From: Psychrobacter immobilis
GTDB lineage: Bacteria > Pseudomonadota > Gammaproteobacteria > Pseudomonadales > Moraxellaceae
NCBI RefSeq assembly: GCF_904846065.1
Contig: NZ_CAJGZV010000001.1
Location: forward strand, 2,542,001 to 2,606,000
Reading direction: 5' to 3'
DNA length: 64,000 nucleotides
Shown here: in pieces, positions 9,458-19,262 of the stretch
Layout: every line of letters starts with the position of its first letter
Numbering within the stretch: the first letter of the stretch is position 1
Position numbers and translations under genes: made by a program
The notes under the pieces: model-generated
What the model was told of the DNA's origin: nothing
What the model saw: only the letters and a program-made list of their open reading frames with translations
Database searches by the model: none

Positions 9458-10465
9458 TTAACGATCATTGTAAATATCAATCGGTACTTTGAAAGGTTTA
9501 TTTGGTAGCTCTCTCACCAGCTTGGGTACCAAGTAACCAGGGAGTACTGCCAACAATGACCAATACAGCTCAATTGCAAAGCGTTCATCATTATCGAAAT
9601 GTGCGGCTCCAGCCACTTTATCCAGTACGTGCAAATAATAAGGCAACACACCAGCAGAAAATAAACGCTGACTTAATTGTGTTTGAACAGCAACGCTATC
9701 ATTGATGCCTTTTAATAGCACCGCTTGATTCAATAAAGTGATGCCAGCCGCTCGAGCACGTTGCAGATGCTCTGCTGTTAAGGCATCGATTTCATTGGCA
9801 TGATTACAGTGGATGACCATCACAATATGACAGCGACTTTGAGACAGTCTGGTCAATAACGCATCATCCAAACGCGATGGGATGACCAGCGGCAAGCGCG
9901 TATGCAGACGAATAGTGGTCAATTGCGGAAGTGACTCTAGTGTATCTAGCCAAGCAAACAGGCGTCTATTTGTCACATTCAGTGGATCACCGCCACTCAA
10001 AATCACCTCATTGATCTCAGGGTGTGCGGTAATGTAATCAATGATATTTTCTTTGGCATCAGCCGTCGGCATATTGGCACTATAGTCAAAATGCTGACGG
10101 AAACAGTAACGACAATGAATGGCACAAGCACCTGTCACGGTCAATAATACTCTGGATTGGTACTTATGCAGCATACCCTTGACTGGGTTTTGCGTATTCT
10201 CGCTCAAGGGATCTGCCACATAGCCCGTTACCTTGATTTGCTCGCGTTGATCAGGCAATACTTGTCTCAGTAAAGGATCATTGCTATCGCCGATACTCAT
10301 TTTTGCCACAAATCCACGTGGTACGCGCAGCTCAAAATGCTTAGGTACATAAACCTCTGCACGCAATGATTCTAGCCTTAGGATGCTTAACAGCTCATCG
10401 ATAGAGGTAATGGCCTCGGATAATTGCGTTTGCCAGTTTTTTTGTGTGATTAAATGGTTTATCAT
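9458..10465 (-). CDS. epmB: EF-P lysine beta-lysylation protein EpmB (lysine 2,3-aminomutase family)
   Basis: 335 residues, the normal EpmB length and shorter than catabolic KamA enzymes. The radical-SAM cluster motif CAIHCRYC is at 114-121 (Cys114, Cys118, Cys121). A glycine-rich SAM-binding strand EVILSGGDPL follows. EpmB isomerises (S)-alpha-lysine to (R)-beta-lysine, which EpmA attaches to the conserved lysine of EF-P. It is transcribed divergently from efp (starts 167 bp apart), the typical arrangement, which settles the assignment. No epmA gene is seen in this window. Confidence 0.95.
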   Translation of the reverse strand: MINHLITQKNWQTQLSEAITSIDELLSILRLESLRAEVYVPKHFELRVPRGFVAKMSIGDSNDPLLRQVLPDQREQIKVTGYVADPLSENTQNPVKGMLHKYQSRVLLTVTGACAIHCRYCFRQHFDYSANMPTADAKENIIDYITAHPEINEVILSGGDPLNVTNRRLFAWLDTLESLPQLTTIRLHTRLPLVIPSRLDDALLTRLSQSRCHIVMVIHCNHANEIDALTAEHLQRARAAGITLLNQAVLLKGINDSVAVQTQLSQRLFSAGVLPYYLHVLDKVAGAAHFDNDERFAIELYWSLLAVLPGYLVPKLVRELPNKPFKVPIDIYNDR

Positions 10466-10632
10466 GACAACCTAATACCTGTGCCCAAAAGTCGCTATTA
10501 TACGCGCTTAGTGCGTAGCCTATCAAAGCATACGACCTATCCTTTAAACACTTAGCGTAATAAGCGATTTTAACGCAGCAAGCTATTCATTCCCTTATCT
10601 ACCACCCTATTTATAACCCCTAGGAGTTTCTT

Positions 10633-11208
10633 GTGGCAAGTTTTTCTACTAATGAATTTAAAGCTGGTCTAAAAGTCATGCTCGATGGCAACCCTTGTGC
10701 CATTCTTGAAAACGAGTTTGTCAAACCAGGTAAAGGTCAAGCCTTTAACCGTGTTAAATTGCGCAACCTTCGTAGTGGTAAAGTATTGGAACAAACCTTT
10801 AAGTCAGGCGATAGCTTAGAAGCTGCTGATGTCATGGACACTGAAATGAACTATCTATATAACGATGGTGAGTTTTGGCATTTCATGCACCCTGAAAGTT
10901 TTGAGCAGATTCAAGCGGACAAAACAGCGATGGGCGATTCAATAAAGTGGCTAAAAGAAAACAGCAATGCACTATGTACCATCACTTTATTCAACGGTAC
11001 TCCTCTTTCAGTAACACCGCCTAACTTTGTTGAGTTGCAAATCACTGAAACAGATCCTGGTGTGCGTGGTGATACTTCAGGTGGTGGCGGCAAACCTGCC
11101 AAGTTAGAGACAGGTGCTGTCGTCCGTGTGCCATTATTTGTACAACAAGAAGAAATCGTACGTGTTGATACTCGCACAGGTGACTATCAAACTCGCGTTA
11201 GCCAATAG
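10633..11208 (+). CDS. efp: Elongation factor P
   Basis: 191 residues, full length, with the KOW-like N-terminal domain and two OB domains. The modified lysine is Lys34 in PGKGQAF, the form used with the EpmA/EpmB pathway. EF-P relieves ribosome stalling at polyproline. The start codon is GTG at 10633 with AGGAG about eight bases upstream. The divergent neighbour is epmB. A strong hairpin terminator follows at 11292. Confidence 0.98.
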   Translation: MASFSTNEFKAGLKVMLDGNPCAILENEFVKPGKGQAFNRVKLRNLRSGKVLEQTFKSGDSLEAADVMDTEMNYLYNDGEFWHFMHPESFEQIQADKTAMGDSIKWLKENSNALCTITLFNGTPLSVTPPNFVELQITETDPGVRGDTSGGGGKPAKLETGAVVRVPLFVQQEEIVRVDTRTGDYQTRVSQ

Positions 11209-11291
11209 TATGTAAAAGTCATAGCGCTCGACATAATAGAACTTACATAGTAGAACTTAACAGTTAGCCTCTAGCTGTTATTCCACAAAAA

Positions 11292-11326
11292 AGCTGAACC
11301 ACTGATAAAGCGGTTCAGCTTTTTTT
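11292..11326 (+). terminator. Rho-independent terminator of efp
   Basis: AGCTGAACC at 11292-11300 pairs with GGTTCAGCT at 11312-11320, followed by a run of T. A preceding A-run makes it possibly bidirectional. Confidence 0.85.
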
Positions 11327-11501
11327 ATTTATGAATATTGTCTCTGTAGTTAATTTGATTGAAAAGTATTCCAACGCAACCGAGTAAAATTCATATGGAG
11401 TATGTCAAACAAGGTTAACGCTATGGTTTTTTATAGTGGATGAACTGTCGCTATTGATGACAGCGATGATAAATAACCTTCTATAAATATCTACCAAAGC
11501 A

Positions 11502-13334
11502 CTACTCTTCTGCTGATGAATGTTTCTGTATCAGCCAATATTGTACCAATGCATTCAACTGCTCTTGTTTAAAAGGCTTGGTACAGTAATCTTGCATCCC
11601 AACTTTTAAATACTTTTCGCGCTCACCGTCCATTGCATTGGCGGTCAACGCAATAATAGGTGGTAATGATTGAGGATCATAGAGTTCATGCAATTTAATA
11701 GTGGCCTGTACGCCATCTAAAATAGGCATATGATGGTCCATTAAAATGACATCATAACGCTCAGGTGAGAGCGCAAAAATTTCAATAGCCTGCTGCCCAT
11801 CAGTGACATGCGTGACCGTATGACCACTATTATTCAGGGCTTTTTTAGCGATAATGGCATTGACGGTATCGTCTTCAACCAACAATATATGACCAGCACG
11901 CTCATGGGTTGATTCAATCATCGTAAAGTCATTTGAATCTTGCCACATCTCATACTGGTTTTCATCAATAGTCGGTAGCGGTAATAAAACACTGAACGTA
12001 GTGCCCACACCCACTTCGCTATCCACATCGATATAACCACCCATCAAATCAACCAAAGACTTACAAACCGAGAGCCCTAGACCTGTGCCACCATAAAGAC
12101 GGTGGGTGAATTTATTTGCTTGGTCATAAGCATCAAATATCGCATCTAATGACTCAGCTTTGATGCCGACACCCGTATCTGTGACTTCAATGCATAAGGT
12201 CATGACTTCATGATAGATGGTATTACTGATAGCTTCTTGAGCCGTTATTTTGCTGAGATCACTTGCCGAAATACCTTGAGCGCGATATTGGTCAGCGCTG
12301 TCATCGTCAAAACCATCACAATGACAATTGGGTACATGTTTGACATCAATAGTGACTCGCCCGCCCTCACGAGTGAATTTAATCGCATTATTAACAAGGT
12401 TTGCTAAAATTTGTTTGAGGCGTACCGGATCGCCTTGTACATAGGGCGATAACGACTCGGTATAATGGTAGTCTAAAATAAGCCCTCGCTGACGTGCTTT
12501 AACAGCAAAGAGGCTGACCACCTCATTACATAATGCGGATAAGTTAACAGGAATAGAATCAATGGTCATTTTCCCAGATTCTACTTTCGATAAATCTAAA
12601 ATCCCGTTAATGATCGCCATCAAATGCTCATTGGAAACTTTGATATTGTCCACGTATTCTTGTTGTTCACTGCTAAGTTTGGTCTCACCGAGCATCTCCA
12701 CCATACCAATAATGCCATTCATCGGTGTGCGGATTTCATGACTCATATTGGCCAAAAAGTCTGATTTCATCTCATTGGCATGTTTGGCATCACGCTGCTT
12801 ATCCTGTAGCTGCAAGGCATCTGCCGCCATCATCGCAAATTGAGCCAACACCTTTGCTTTTTGCTCATCAAAGTCATGATTGGGCTTCATATCCATCACA
12901 CACAGCGAGCCCAAACGATAGCTTTTATTGTCCTCATGCAAGATAATTGGCGCACCAGCATAAAACTGTAGGTATGGCGATTCTGTCACTAGGGGATTGT
13001 GGCTAAAGCGGCTGTCTTTAGTTAAGTCCGATACTACAAAGACGTCGTTAGAAAGCACGGTATAATTGCAAATAGCTACTTCACGCGTCGTGCGGCAAAC
13101 ACCGCCCAGTCCTTGGACAGATTTTAGATACTGTGTTTCTTCATCCATGAAAGTAATGGTCACGACTGGTACATCAAAAAATAGCTTCGCCAGATCAATT
13201 AGGCGCTTAAATGCAGGCTCATCATTGTCATTGAGCACCTGATACTTCCTAAGCTTATTGATGCGTTCTACTTCATCTGCCGCCACTGGGTAGCTGTGTT
13301 TAGGTGCGTTCAATATAGACAAGATAGACTCCAT
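11502..13334 (-). CDS. GAF-domain hybrid sensor histidine kinase with receiver domain
   Basis: 610 residues and no transmembrane segment, so it is cytoplasmic. Order: N-terminal GAF-like domain (about 25-180), HisKA with SHEIRTPMNG (His near 199), an HATPase domain with the DTGVGI and GGTGLGLSV boxes, and a C-terminal receiver (about 485-605) with phospho-acceptor Asp in ILMDHHMP (near 532) and TKPF at the end. The kinase would pass phosphate to its own receiver and then to an unseen partner. The ligand of the GAF domain is unknown. The start is nine bases after the tcdA stop, so the two genes probably share a transcript. Confidence 0.92.
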   Translation of the reverse strand: MESILSILNAPKHSYPVAADEVERINKLRKYQVLNDNDEPAFKRLIDLAKLFFDVPVVTITFMDEETQYLKSVQGLGGVCRTTREVAICNYTVLSNDVFVVSDLTKDSRFSHNPLVTESPYLQFYAGAPIILHEDNKSYRLGSLCVMDMKPNHDFDEQKAKVLAQFAMMAADALQLQDKQRDAKHANEMKSDFLANMSHEIRTPMNGIIGMVEMLGETKLSSEQQEYVDNIKVSNEHLMAIINGILDLSKVESGKMTIDSIPVNLSALCNEVVSLFAVKARQRGLILDYHYTESLSPYVQGDPVRLKQILANLVNNAIKFTREGGRVTIDVKHVPNCHCDGFDDDSADQYRAQGISASDLSKITAQEAISNTIYHEVMTLCIEVTDTGVGIKAESLDAIFDAYDQANKFTHRLYGGTGLGLSVCKSLVDLMGGYIDVDSEVGVGTTFSVLLPLPTIDENQYEMWQDSNDFTMIESTHERAGHILLVEDDTVNAIIAKKALNNSGHTVTHVTDGQQAIEIFALSPERYDVILMDHHMPILDGVQATIKLHELYDPQSLPPIIALTANAMDGEREKYLKVGMQDYCTKPFKQEQLNALVQYWLIQKHSSAEE

Positions 13335-13343
13335 TAAATACGA

Positions 13344-14225
13344 TCAGACGCTCGGCTTGATGCCCGCCTGTTTTATTAATAATTGTAATGCTTCACTCAC
13401 CATAATCATCGCAACCACCGATGTGACCACTACTGCTGAGCCGTAACCACCACACTGCAAACCGCCTGTCTGACAACTCTTATCTACACGCGGTGGCTCT
13501 GTAGAGTAGACACATTTGATCCCGAACTTTTCTTTTAGTGTACTATTAATGCCTTTTTCATGGCGCAGCTTATTGCGTAATTTGGCCAGTAAAGGATCTT
13601 GGTAACTGTCACGCAAGTCACTCACCCTAATCTGACTAGGGTCTATCTTTCCACCTGCGCCGCCTGCACAAACCAGTTTTAATTTATTAAAACGACAATG
13701 TAACGCGATGGCAAGCTTGGCATTCATATCATCTACGCAGTCCAAAATAACCATAGGTCTGCCTTGAGCGATAGCGGCTTTTGCTTCATCGCGACTTGGC
13801 AATAAAGTGGCGACGTTTTCTACAGTTAAAAAATCATCAATCAAGTTTAGCGTTACTTTGGGATTAATTTCACGAATACGGGTGGCCATCGCTGCAATTT
13901 TACTCTCACCAAAGGTGCTGTCTAGTGCAGGCAACTGCCGATTGACATTGGACGCAACCAAAACGTCCAAATCGATCAACGTAATAGTGCCCACTGCCGT
14001 TCTTGCCAAAGCCTCAGCTGCCCAAGAACCAACGCCTCCAACGCCAATAACGTATACATGCGCATCGGCAAAAGTAGTGACAGCTGTCGTACCATAAAGA
14101 GTGCGCGTACCTTGAAAACGGCGTTCATATTGCACATTGTCTTCGCTCAGCTCTTCTGTCTTTGTAACGTCTTCGATGCCAATGGACTCTGTCAGTGTTT
14201 GCTCAAATGGTTGTATTTCACTCAT
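13344..14225 (-). CDS. tcdA: tRNA threonylcarbamoyladenosine dehydratase TcdA
   Basis: 293 residues, a ThiF/MoeB-type E1-like ATPase fold. The nucleotide loop is GVGGVGSWAAEAL (about 57-69), followed by DLDVLVASNVNRQ and the GGAGGKIDP segment. TcdA (CsdL) uses ATP to cyclise t6A37 of tRNAs to ct6A. Family separation from MoeB and ThiF rests on the DPLLAKLRNKLR segment and the C-terminal GSAVVVTSVVAM membrane-like helix, typical of TcdA. It is the upstream gene of a two-gene unit with the hybrid kinase; the functional link is not obvious. Confidence 0.93.
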   Translation of the reverse strand: MSEIQPFEQTLTESIGIEDVTKTEELSEDNVQYERRFQGTRTLYGTTAVTTFADAHVYVIGVGGVGSWAAEALARTAVGTITLIDLDVLVASNVNRQLPALDSTFGESKIAAMATRIREINPKVTLNLIDDFLTVENVATLLPSRDEAKAAIAQGRPMVILDCVDDMNAKLAIALHCRFNKLKLVCAGGAGGKIDPSQIRVSDLRDSYQDPLLAKLRNKLRHEKGINSTLKEKFGIKCVYSTEPPRVDKSCQTGGLQCGGYGSAVVVTSVVAMIMVSEALQLLIKQAGIKPSV

Positions 14226-14360
14226 AACAGATTAAATGCTCTTTTAAATTATTTTGGTGGCGCTTATATTACGTCAATTTCTTTATTCACGGCTATCTCA
14301 TTCACTATCATATCAATGGCTAGCCATACAATAAACCGTCAGTGACTAAAATGTGTGGCA

Positions 14361-15350
14361 CTACGATAACGGATAATCCCATTTTGTTTGCAAAGCACTG
14401 CAACTGTTGTGCCACAATTGCTTAGCAAGAATGGCGGGTGGTAAATTAAGCAACTCACTCAAGCTTAGCAATACCCATGGCAAGTTGGCAGGTACATTTC
14501 TATTACGTACGGCTGCACTCCTCCGTGCACTGTCTGAGTTTTGAGTTGGCACTGATGAATCATGGTCAGATATTTGGCACATGATAGGCGTCATATCAGG
14601 GCAATCCGTTTCTATTACCAAACATTCAACGCCATAGCTATCAACCGCGGCTTGAATGGCGCGGCGCAGTTTCTTAGCATTGGGATTAGTGATTTGACCG
14701 GTAACCCCAAGCTTAAATCCCAACTTAATAAATGCTTTGGCTTCTTGCGTCCCACCACTAAAACTATGCGCGATACCGCCAAGTTTGTGCGCATCGTAGT
14801 CATGCGCTTTTAGTATGGCCAACGCTTCTGCATGTGCTTTACGAATATGCAGCATCACTGGCAGCTGATGAGTCACCGCCATGTCCAATTGTGCCTTAAA
14901 AAATCGTACTTGTTTGGCAAATATGTCAGGCGCTTTCATCGCCTCAGTAAAGGTGTCCAAACCAATCTCGCCTATTGCTAATGGGCGTTTATCAGCAATC
15001 CTTTTTGCCATAGCAGTTAAATGATCGTCAGTATGCTGTTTGATATAAAAAGGATGCAAACCGACCGCAATATGGCTACTAAAATTTGACACTTTTTGTC
15101 TATCGACATTGGCTGTCGTAGGTAATGACAGCGTATTTAACAGGCGCTCAGTCTCATACATCCGCTCAAAATGCTGATATAGATAACCCACTAATACCAG
15201 ATGGCGTACCCCCTGATTGTGAGCCTGCTGCGTCAGTATTTCTCTATCATCATCAAAGATTGGGGCATCAAAATGAGTATGCGTGTCAATGAGAGGATAA
15301 ATAGTAGATAAGGGCTGTTTAATCATCTTAGGTGAATCGATAGGGGTCAT
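14361..15350 (-). CDS. TatD-family metal-dependent hydrolase
   Basis: 329 residues, somewhat longer than the usual 260 because of inserts after the first strand and near residue 265. Metal ligands are visible: DTHTHFD near the N-terminus, IGEIGLD, MLHIRKAH, IAHSFSGG and IETDCPDMTP. The family comprises 3'-5' DNA exonucleases and related hydrolases; the substrate of this copy cannot be assigned. The insert near 265-280 is rich in Ser and Asp (the segment with HDSSVPTQNSDSARR). It is a single gene, 135 bp upstream of tcdA on the same strand. Confidence 0.88.
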   Translation of the reverse strand: MTPIDSPKMIKQPLSTIYPLIDTHTHFDAPIFDDDREILTQQAHNQGVRHLVLVGYLYQHFERMYETERLLNTLSLPTTANVDRQKVSNFSSHIAVGLHPFYIKQHTDDHLTAMAKRIADKRPLAIGEIGLDTFTEAMKAPDIFAKQVRFFKAQLDMAVTHQLPVMLHIRKAHAEALAILKAHDYDAHKLGGIAHSFSGGTQEAKAFIKLGFKLGVTGQITNPNAKKLRRAIQAAVDSYGVECLVIETDCPDMTPIMCQISDHDSSVPTQNSDSARRSAAVRNRNVPANLPWVLLSLSELLNLPPAILAKQLWHNSCSALQTKWDYPLS

Positions 15351-15538
15351 TGATAGACTCCAAAATTAATAGTTTTCAGCGAGGCGTTCCGTGATTTGTC
15401 ATTCAATAGACATTATTTGTCATTTTGTAGCAATAACCACGTCAATGAACACTTTAGGATGGCAACTTTATTTAAAATGATTTCGACAGTTAGAAAAATA
15501 CTCATCAACAAAAGAGCTTTTGATAAATAAAGAGACCT

Positions 15539-15727
15539 TCAACACGCCCTATTAGTATCATCATGATTGGCTTTTGCATTGTGCTCATCTGAGTGCTCAT
15601 CTGATACATTGTGCTCATCTAACGGTCTGGTATTAGCTTGTCGACTGCTACGCCGAGGAATCACTAATAAGGCGGTGGCAGCGACTGCTAATAAAAACCA
15701 CTTTTTAGCATTTGTATGACTTGTCAT
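15539..15727 (-). CDS. Small predicted membrane protein
   Basis: 62 residues from ATG 15727, preferred because GGGGTGAAAGCA precedes it; an upstream TTG at 15796 would give 85. It has one hydrophobic segment (WFLLAVAATALLVIP, about 10-24), then an Arg-rich patch and a polar tail in which DEH recurs three times. The + strand word GTGCTCATCT recurs three times in the same part. No family is recognised. The expected topology is a single-pass membrane protein. Confidence 0.5.
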   Translation of the reverse strand: MTSHTNAKKWFLLAVAATALLVIPRRSSRQANTRPLDEHNVSDEHSDEHNAKANHDDTNRAC

Positions 15728-15920
15728 TGCTTTCACCCCTACCTTTATATCATTATCTGCTATATTTATCAGCAAGTGTTCATACTTACTACTCAATTAC
15801 TCATTAGTATACTGCGATATAAAAACTGCTATGTTTATCTGTGTTATGAATACGCAAGCTAATGTACGGCGTAGTTTATTTATTACACCGTGTCTCTACA
15901 TGCTATAAGAATAGGAGGCG

Positions 15921-15958
15921 AGCGCTTTATTAACCTATCATTAATAAAGCGCTTTTTT
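15921..15958 (+). terminator. Strong hairpin terminator oriented to the + strand, no + strand gene upstream
   Basis: A perfect 13-bp stem, AGCGCTTTATTAA at 15921-15933 and TTAATAAAGCGCT at 15941-15953, with a 7-base loop is followed by a T-run on the + strand. On the minus strand, where gspD ends at 15965, the stem is preceded rather than followed by the U-run. It may still end gspD transcription imperfectly, or it may end an unseen + strand RNA. Confidence 0.7.
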
Positions 15959-15964
15959 GAGTGC

Positions 15965-18211
15965 TTAACGGTTTAAAGGGTAAGTTGTCATACCATTATT
16001 AGGACTGTCTACTTTGGTAAAACCTTGAGACTGAGACTTTGGTGTCTGATCGCGCTTAGGAACAAGGGGATTGAGCGGCATCAACTCATAATCTACACTA
16101 ACATCGCCATTCCAACCTTCTGTACCGCTCAATGGCAGCTGTTTAATGGTACCGTTTTTATCAATGACCAACTGCAGGACGCGCATTTGGTTAAATTTGC
16201 GTTCGGTGACACTGGCGACTGCCCTGCCATCACGTAAGATAGTTGGCTGTAAAAATATGATTAAATTACTTTTTTGCGTCGTGTCATTGTCGGAGCGGAA
16301 CAGTCGACCAATGACTGGTACATTACCCAAGCCAGGGACTTTTTGTTGGCGCGTGGTGCTGTTTTCACGCATCAAGCCACCAAGAGCAATGGTCTGCTGA
16401 TCATCAGCCAGAATCGTCGTATTGATGAGGCTTTTATTGGTCACCAAACCAGTAGCATTTCCAGTGCTACCAGGCACGACGGATGAGACTTCTTGTGAGA
16501 CTTCCAAGCGTACGGTGCCATTGTCGCCAATATGAGGAATGACATTTAGATTGATACCAATATCCTGACGATCAATGGTTTGAAAGGGGTTGCTAGAATC
16601 GTTGCCACTGGTGGTAAAGGAACCTGTCACAAAAGGCACGTTTTGACCCACTAAAATACTGGCTTTTTCATTGTCCAATGTCAAAATTGATGGCATAGAC
16701 AGAAGATTGGCACTGGTAGAAGAATCAAGCGCTTGCAAGATAGCCCCATAAAACTGGGTATTTCCCTGACTGTCTTTGCTGCTATCACCAATACCAATCA
16801 AAGCACCAGCTATCGAGCCTGCTGCTGCACTGATACTGGCGGCACCGCCACCTAACGCGGCGGCAGCAAGTGCTGTAGCACTCGCGCCTACGTTATTGAA
16901 GTTTACGACTCCGTAGCCGCTATTGGCATTGCCAAGCGCCCATTGCACACCAAGCTGGGTCGCATCATCACCTGACACTTCTACAATAGCCGCTTGAATC
17001 AATACTTGCGCGCGGCGACTGTCCAACTGATTGACCGCATCTTCAATCTCAAACATCAGCTCAGGTGCCGCATTAACGATAACGGCATTTTGGGTTTCAT
17101 CAGCGATAATACTAAAAGGTCGCCCGCCAACGCCTGTACCAGTACTACTCGAATTGGCACCAGAGGTCGATGAGGTCGTCGCGTTGTTCGTTGTGTTAGT
17201 GCTAGACTCATTAGTCAAAGTAGCGCCCGTGCTACTGGAATCATTCAATGATGCCGACTCTAACGAGGACGTTGCTCCAGCGCTATTAATAGATTGATTG
17301 GCGAGCAATCCGCGTAGCATATCTGCAATATGACCTGCACTGGCGTATTTTAATCGAAAGACACGCAGACCACTCAAACGCCTTGTAGGCGTGGTGTCCA
17401 ATTGATTGACCATCTCTTTGACTTTAGCAATCATCTCCGGACTGCCTTTCACCAACAATCTATCACTAGAGGTATCAGCGATAACTTTAAGCTGGTTATT
17501 ACCACCTTGTGCTTGCCCGCTACCAGCGCTTGCAACCAAGGCGCTAATCAATTCCATCATACGCTCAGCATCGACGTGACGTAGTGGTATCACTTGCAAA
17601 CTGTCATTGACGTTGCTATCTAAATCGCGGATAAGCGATGTCAGCTGATTAAGACTATCGGCACGATCGGACAATACCAAAGCATTGACACCAGGCACGG
17701 CAGCGGCATGAGCCGATTGAGGCATAAGCGGACGGATGACACCCAGCACTTCTGCAGCTTGAGTATTGGTTAAATAAATAACACGAGTAGCTAATGCCTC
17801 ACCAACACTGTCACCACGTAAATCAACAGCCACGCCAGATTGTTTGGCGACATTATCTGGCACCAATTTAATGGTCGTTCCCGAGTCAATCGCTGCAATA
17901 CCGTTGACTTGCATCACACTCAAGAACAGCTGATAGATTTCGTCACGCGACAAGGCTTTGTTAGAAATCACCGTCACATTGCCATTAATACGTGGATCAA
18001 GGACAAAGTTTTGGTCAGTGATGGTTGCCACCTCATTAATAAAGGCTTTGATATCGGCATCTTGTAAGTTGACTTTCCAGCTCTCAGCACTCGCAAGACC
18101 CGTACTGGCAGCCCATAATGGTACGGCGAGACAAAGAGGACGACACAGGCGCATCAGGCGCTGCAAAACATGGTACAGAGGCGTGACTGAAAAATTATGA
18201 AAACTTACCAT
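15965..18211 (-). CDS. gspD: Type II secretion system secretin GspD
   Basis: 748 residues, the usual secretin length. An N-terminal signal region with a hydrophobic stretch (ending near ASTGLASA) is followed by N0 (SWKVNLQDADIKAFINEV), the N1-N3 repeats and the secretin core with the VPFVTGSF gate strand and LGGLMRENST. The N3 region holds a long Ser/Thr/Asn-rich insertion (about residues 300-355), as in other Moraxellaceae-like secretins. GspD forms the outer-membrane channel of the type II system. It is the last gene of gspN-gspC-gspD, 154 bp after gspC. The other gsp genes are not in the window. Confidence 0.95.
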   Translation of the reverse strand: MVSFHNFSVTPLYHVLQRLMRLCRPLCLAVPLWAASTGLASAESWKVNLQDADIKAFINEVATITDQNFVLDPRINGNVTVISNKALSRDEIYQLFLSVMQVNGIAAIDSGTTIKLVPDNVAKQSGVAVDLRGDSVGEALATRVIYLTNTQAAEVLGVIRPLMPQSAHAAAVPGVNALVLSDRADSLNQLTSLIRDLDSNVNDSLQVIPLRHVDAERMMELISALVASAGSGQAQGGNNQLKVIADTSSDRLLVKGSPEMIAKVKEMVNQLDTTPTRRLSGLRVFRLKYASAGHIADMLRGLLANQSINSAGATSSLESASLNDSSSTGATLTNESSTNTTNNATTSSTSGANSSSTGTGVGGRPFSIIADETQNAVIVNAAPELMFEIEDAVNQLDSRRAQVLIQAAIVEVSGDDATQLGVQWALGNANSGYGVVNFNNVGASATALAAAALGGGAASISAAAGSIAGALIGIGDSSKDSQGNTQFYGAILQALDSSTSANLLSMPSILTLDNEKASILVGQNVPFVTGSFTTSGNDSSNPFQTIDRQDIGINLNVIPHIGDNGTVRLEVSQEVSSVVPGSTGNATGLVTNKSLINTTILADDQQTIALGGLMRENSTTRQQKVPGLGNVPVIGRLFRSDNDTTQKSNLIIFLQPTILRDGRAVASVTERKFNQMRVLQLVIDKNGTIKQLPLSGTEGWNGDVSVDYELMPLNPLVPKRDQTPKSQSQGFTKVDSPNNGMTTYPLNR

Positions 18212-18365
18212 ATTGATGATTACCTACAGTGATGTCGCTTAGTATGTACTGGATTTATTGTGTGCTAAGGTGCTCAATGATTGCTTTGCTCACTTAACAT
18301 TCTGCCCACAATGGCATTATTTAAGTGGCACTATCTAAATACTTGTTTACTTAAAACTTATTTGC

Positions 18366-19262
18366 TTAAAACTGCTGACGAATGGTAATGACTTGATCGC
18401 CGCGTTGCACCTCTATTTGCGCCTCACCTGATTGCTGTACCTGTTGCAGCACACTAGCATCTTGGGCAGGATTACTACCCACGCTTTGACCATTAACCGT
18501 TAGCACTTTATCACCTGGCTCAAGCCCTAGGCGATTACGCAGCTTTGCTGGCATTGCAGGCGTCACTTGATAGCTTTCCCCTGCTGCCATAACCCCCATC
18601 CTACTCAAATAACTGGCGGGGTTTTCTTGCAATTCTGTGACCGCCTCATCGATAGCAGATTGCGGGCTACTGTCACTGCCTGTCGCAGTGGACGCCTCCT
18701 CAGTATTTTGTGTAGGCTGAGGGGCATTAGGCAACATGCTGTTCTCTGGCAAGCGCTGATTACTGACGGCACCTGCGATCATGTCACTTTGGTCTAATGG
18801 CATCGTGGCTGGCATGCTAATGACGGTTTGCTTGTCGCTAGCATCAGCGATGACAACCGAGTTCCAGTCGACAGCGACAAGGGTATAGCCACTGTCTTTT
18901 AGCGCATCACCGATTCGATAGTTTTTCACTTCACCATTGACGTCCAATAGTGCCGAGGACATGCTCTCTGGCATTGCTAACAGAACGCCTTTTAGATTGA
19001 CATTGGGCGGTGGCTGCACTGCTGCTGCAATAGGATCAGGGTCTGCAAAAATAGCAAATAATCCACTATAGTCCTTGCCAGATGCCGATGTGTTTTGCAA
19101 AGGCGCTGGTGGCAGCATCGGTGCCAATGGTGCTGCGAGCAACAACCATAGTAATCGAGCCGCTGTCCAACATAACCAAGCAACAGCCAATAATAATACC
19201 CAACCTGAGAATCGATTAAGGGTGTTAAGCACAGGTTTTAAAGTTGTAGAAACATTCATCAT
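18366..19262 (-). CDS. gspC: Type II secretion system protein GspC
   Basis: 298 residues. One N-terminal membrane anchor (about 19-42), then a homology region with VNLKGVLLA and YRIGDALKDSGYTLVAVDWNSVVI (about 85-145), a Ser/Gln-rich linker, and a C-terminal PDZ-like domain (NRLGLEPGDKVLTVNGQSV). GspC links the inner-membrane platform to the secretin GspD, whose gene follows. The start ATG is directly after the gspN stop (TAG ATG), so translation is probably coupled. Confidence 0.93.
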   Translation of the reverse strand: MMNVSTTLKPVLNTLNRFSGWVLLLAVAWLCWTAARLLWLLLAAPLAPMLPPAPLQNTSASGKDYSGLFAIFADPDPIAAAVQPPPNVNLKGVLLAMPESMSSALLDVNGEVKNYRIGDALKDSGYTLVAVDWNSVVIADASDKQTVISMPATMPLDQSDMIAGAVSNQRLPENSMLPNAPQPTQNTEEASTATGSDSSPQSAIDEAVTELQENPASYLSRMGVMAAGESYQVTPAMPAKLRNRLGLEPGDKVLTVNGQSVGSNPAQDASVLQQVQQSGEAQIEVQRGDQVITIRQQF

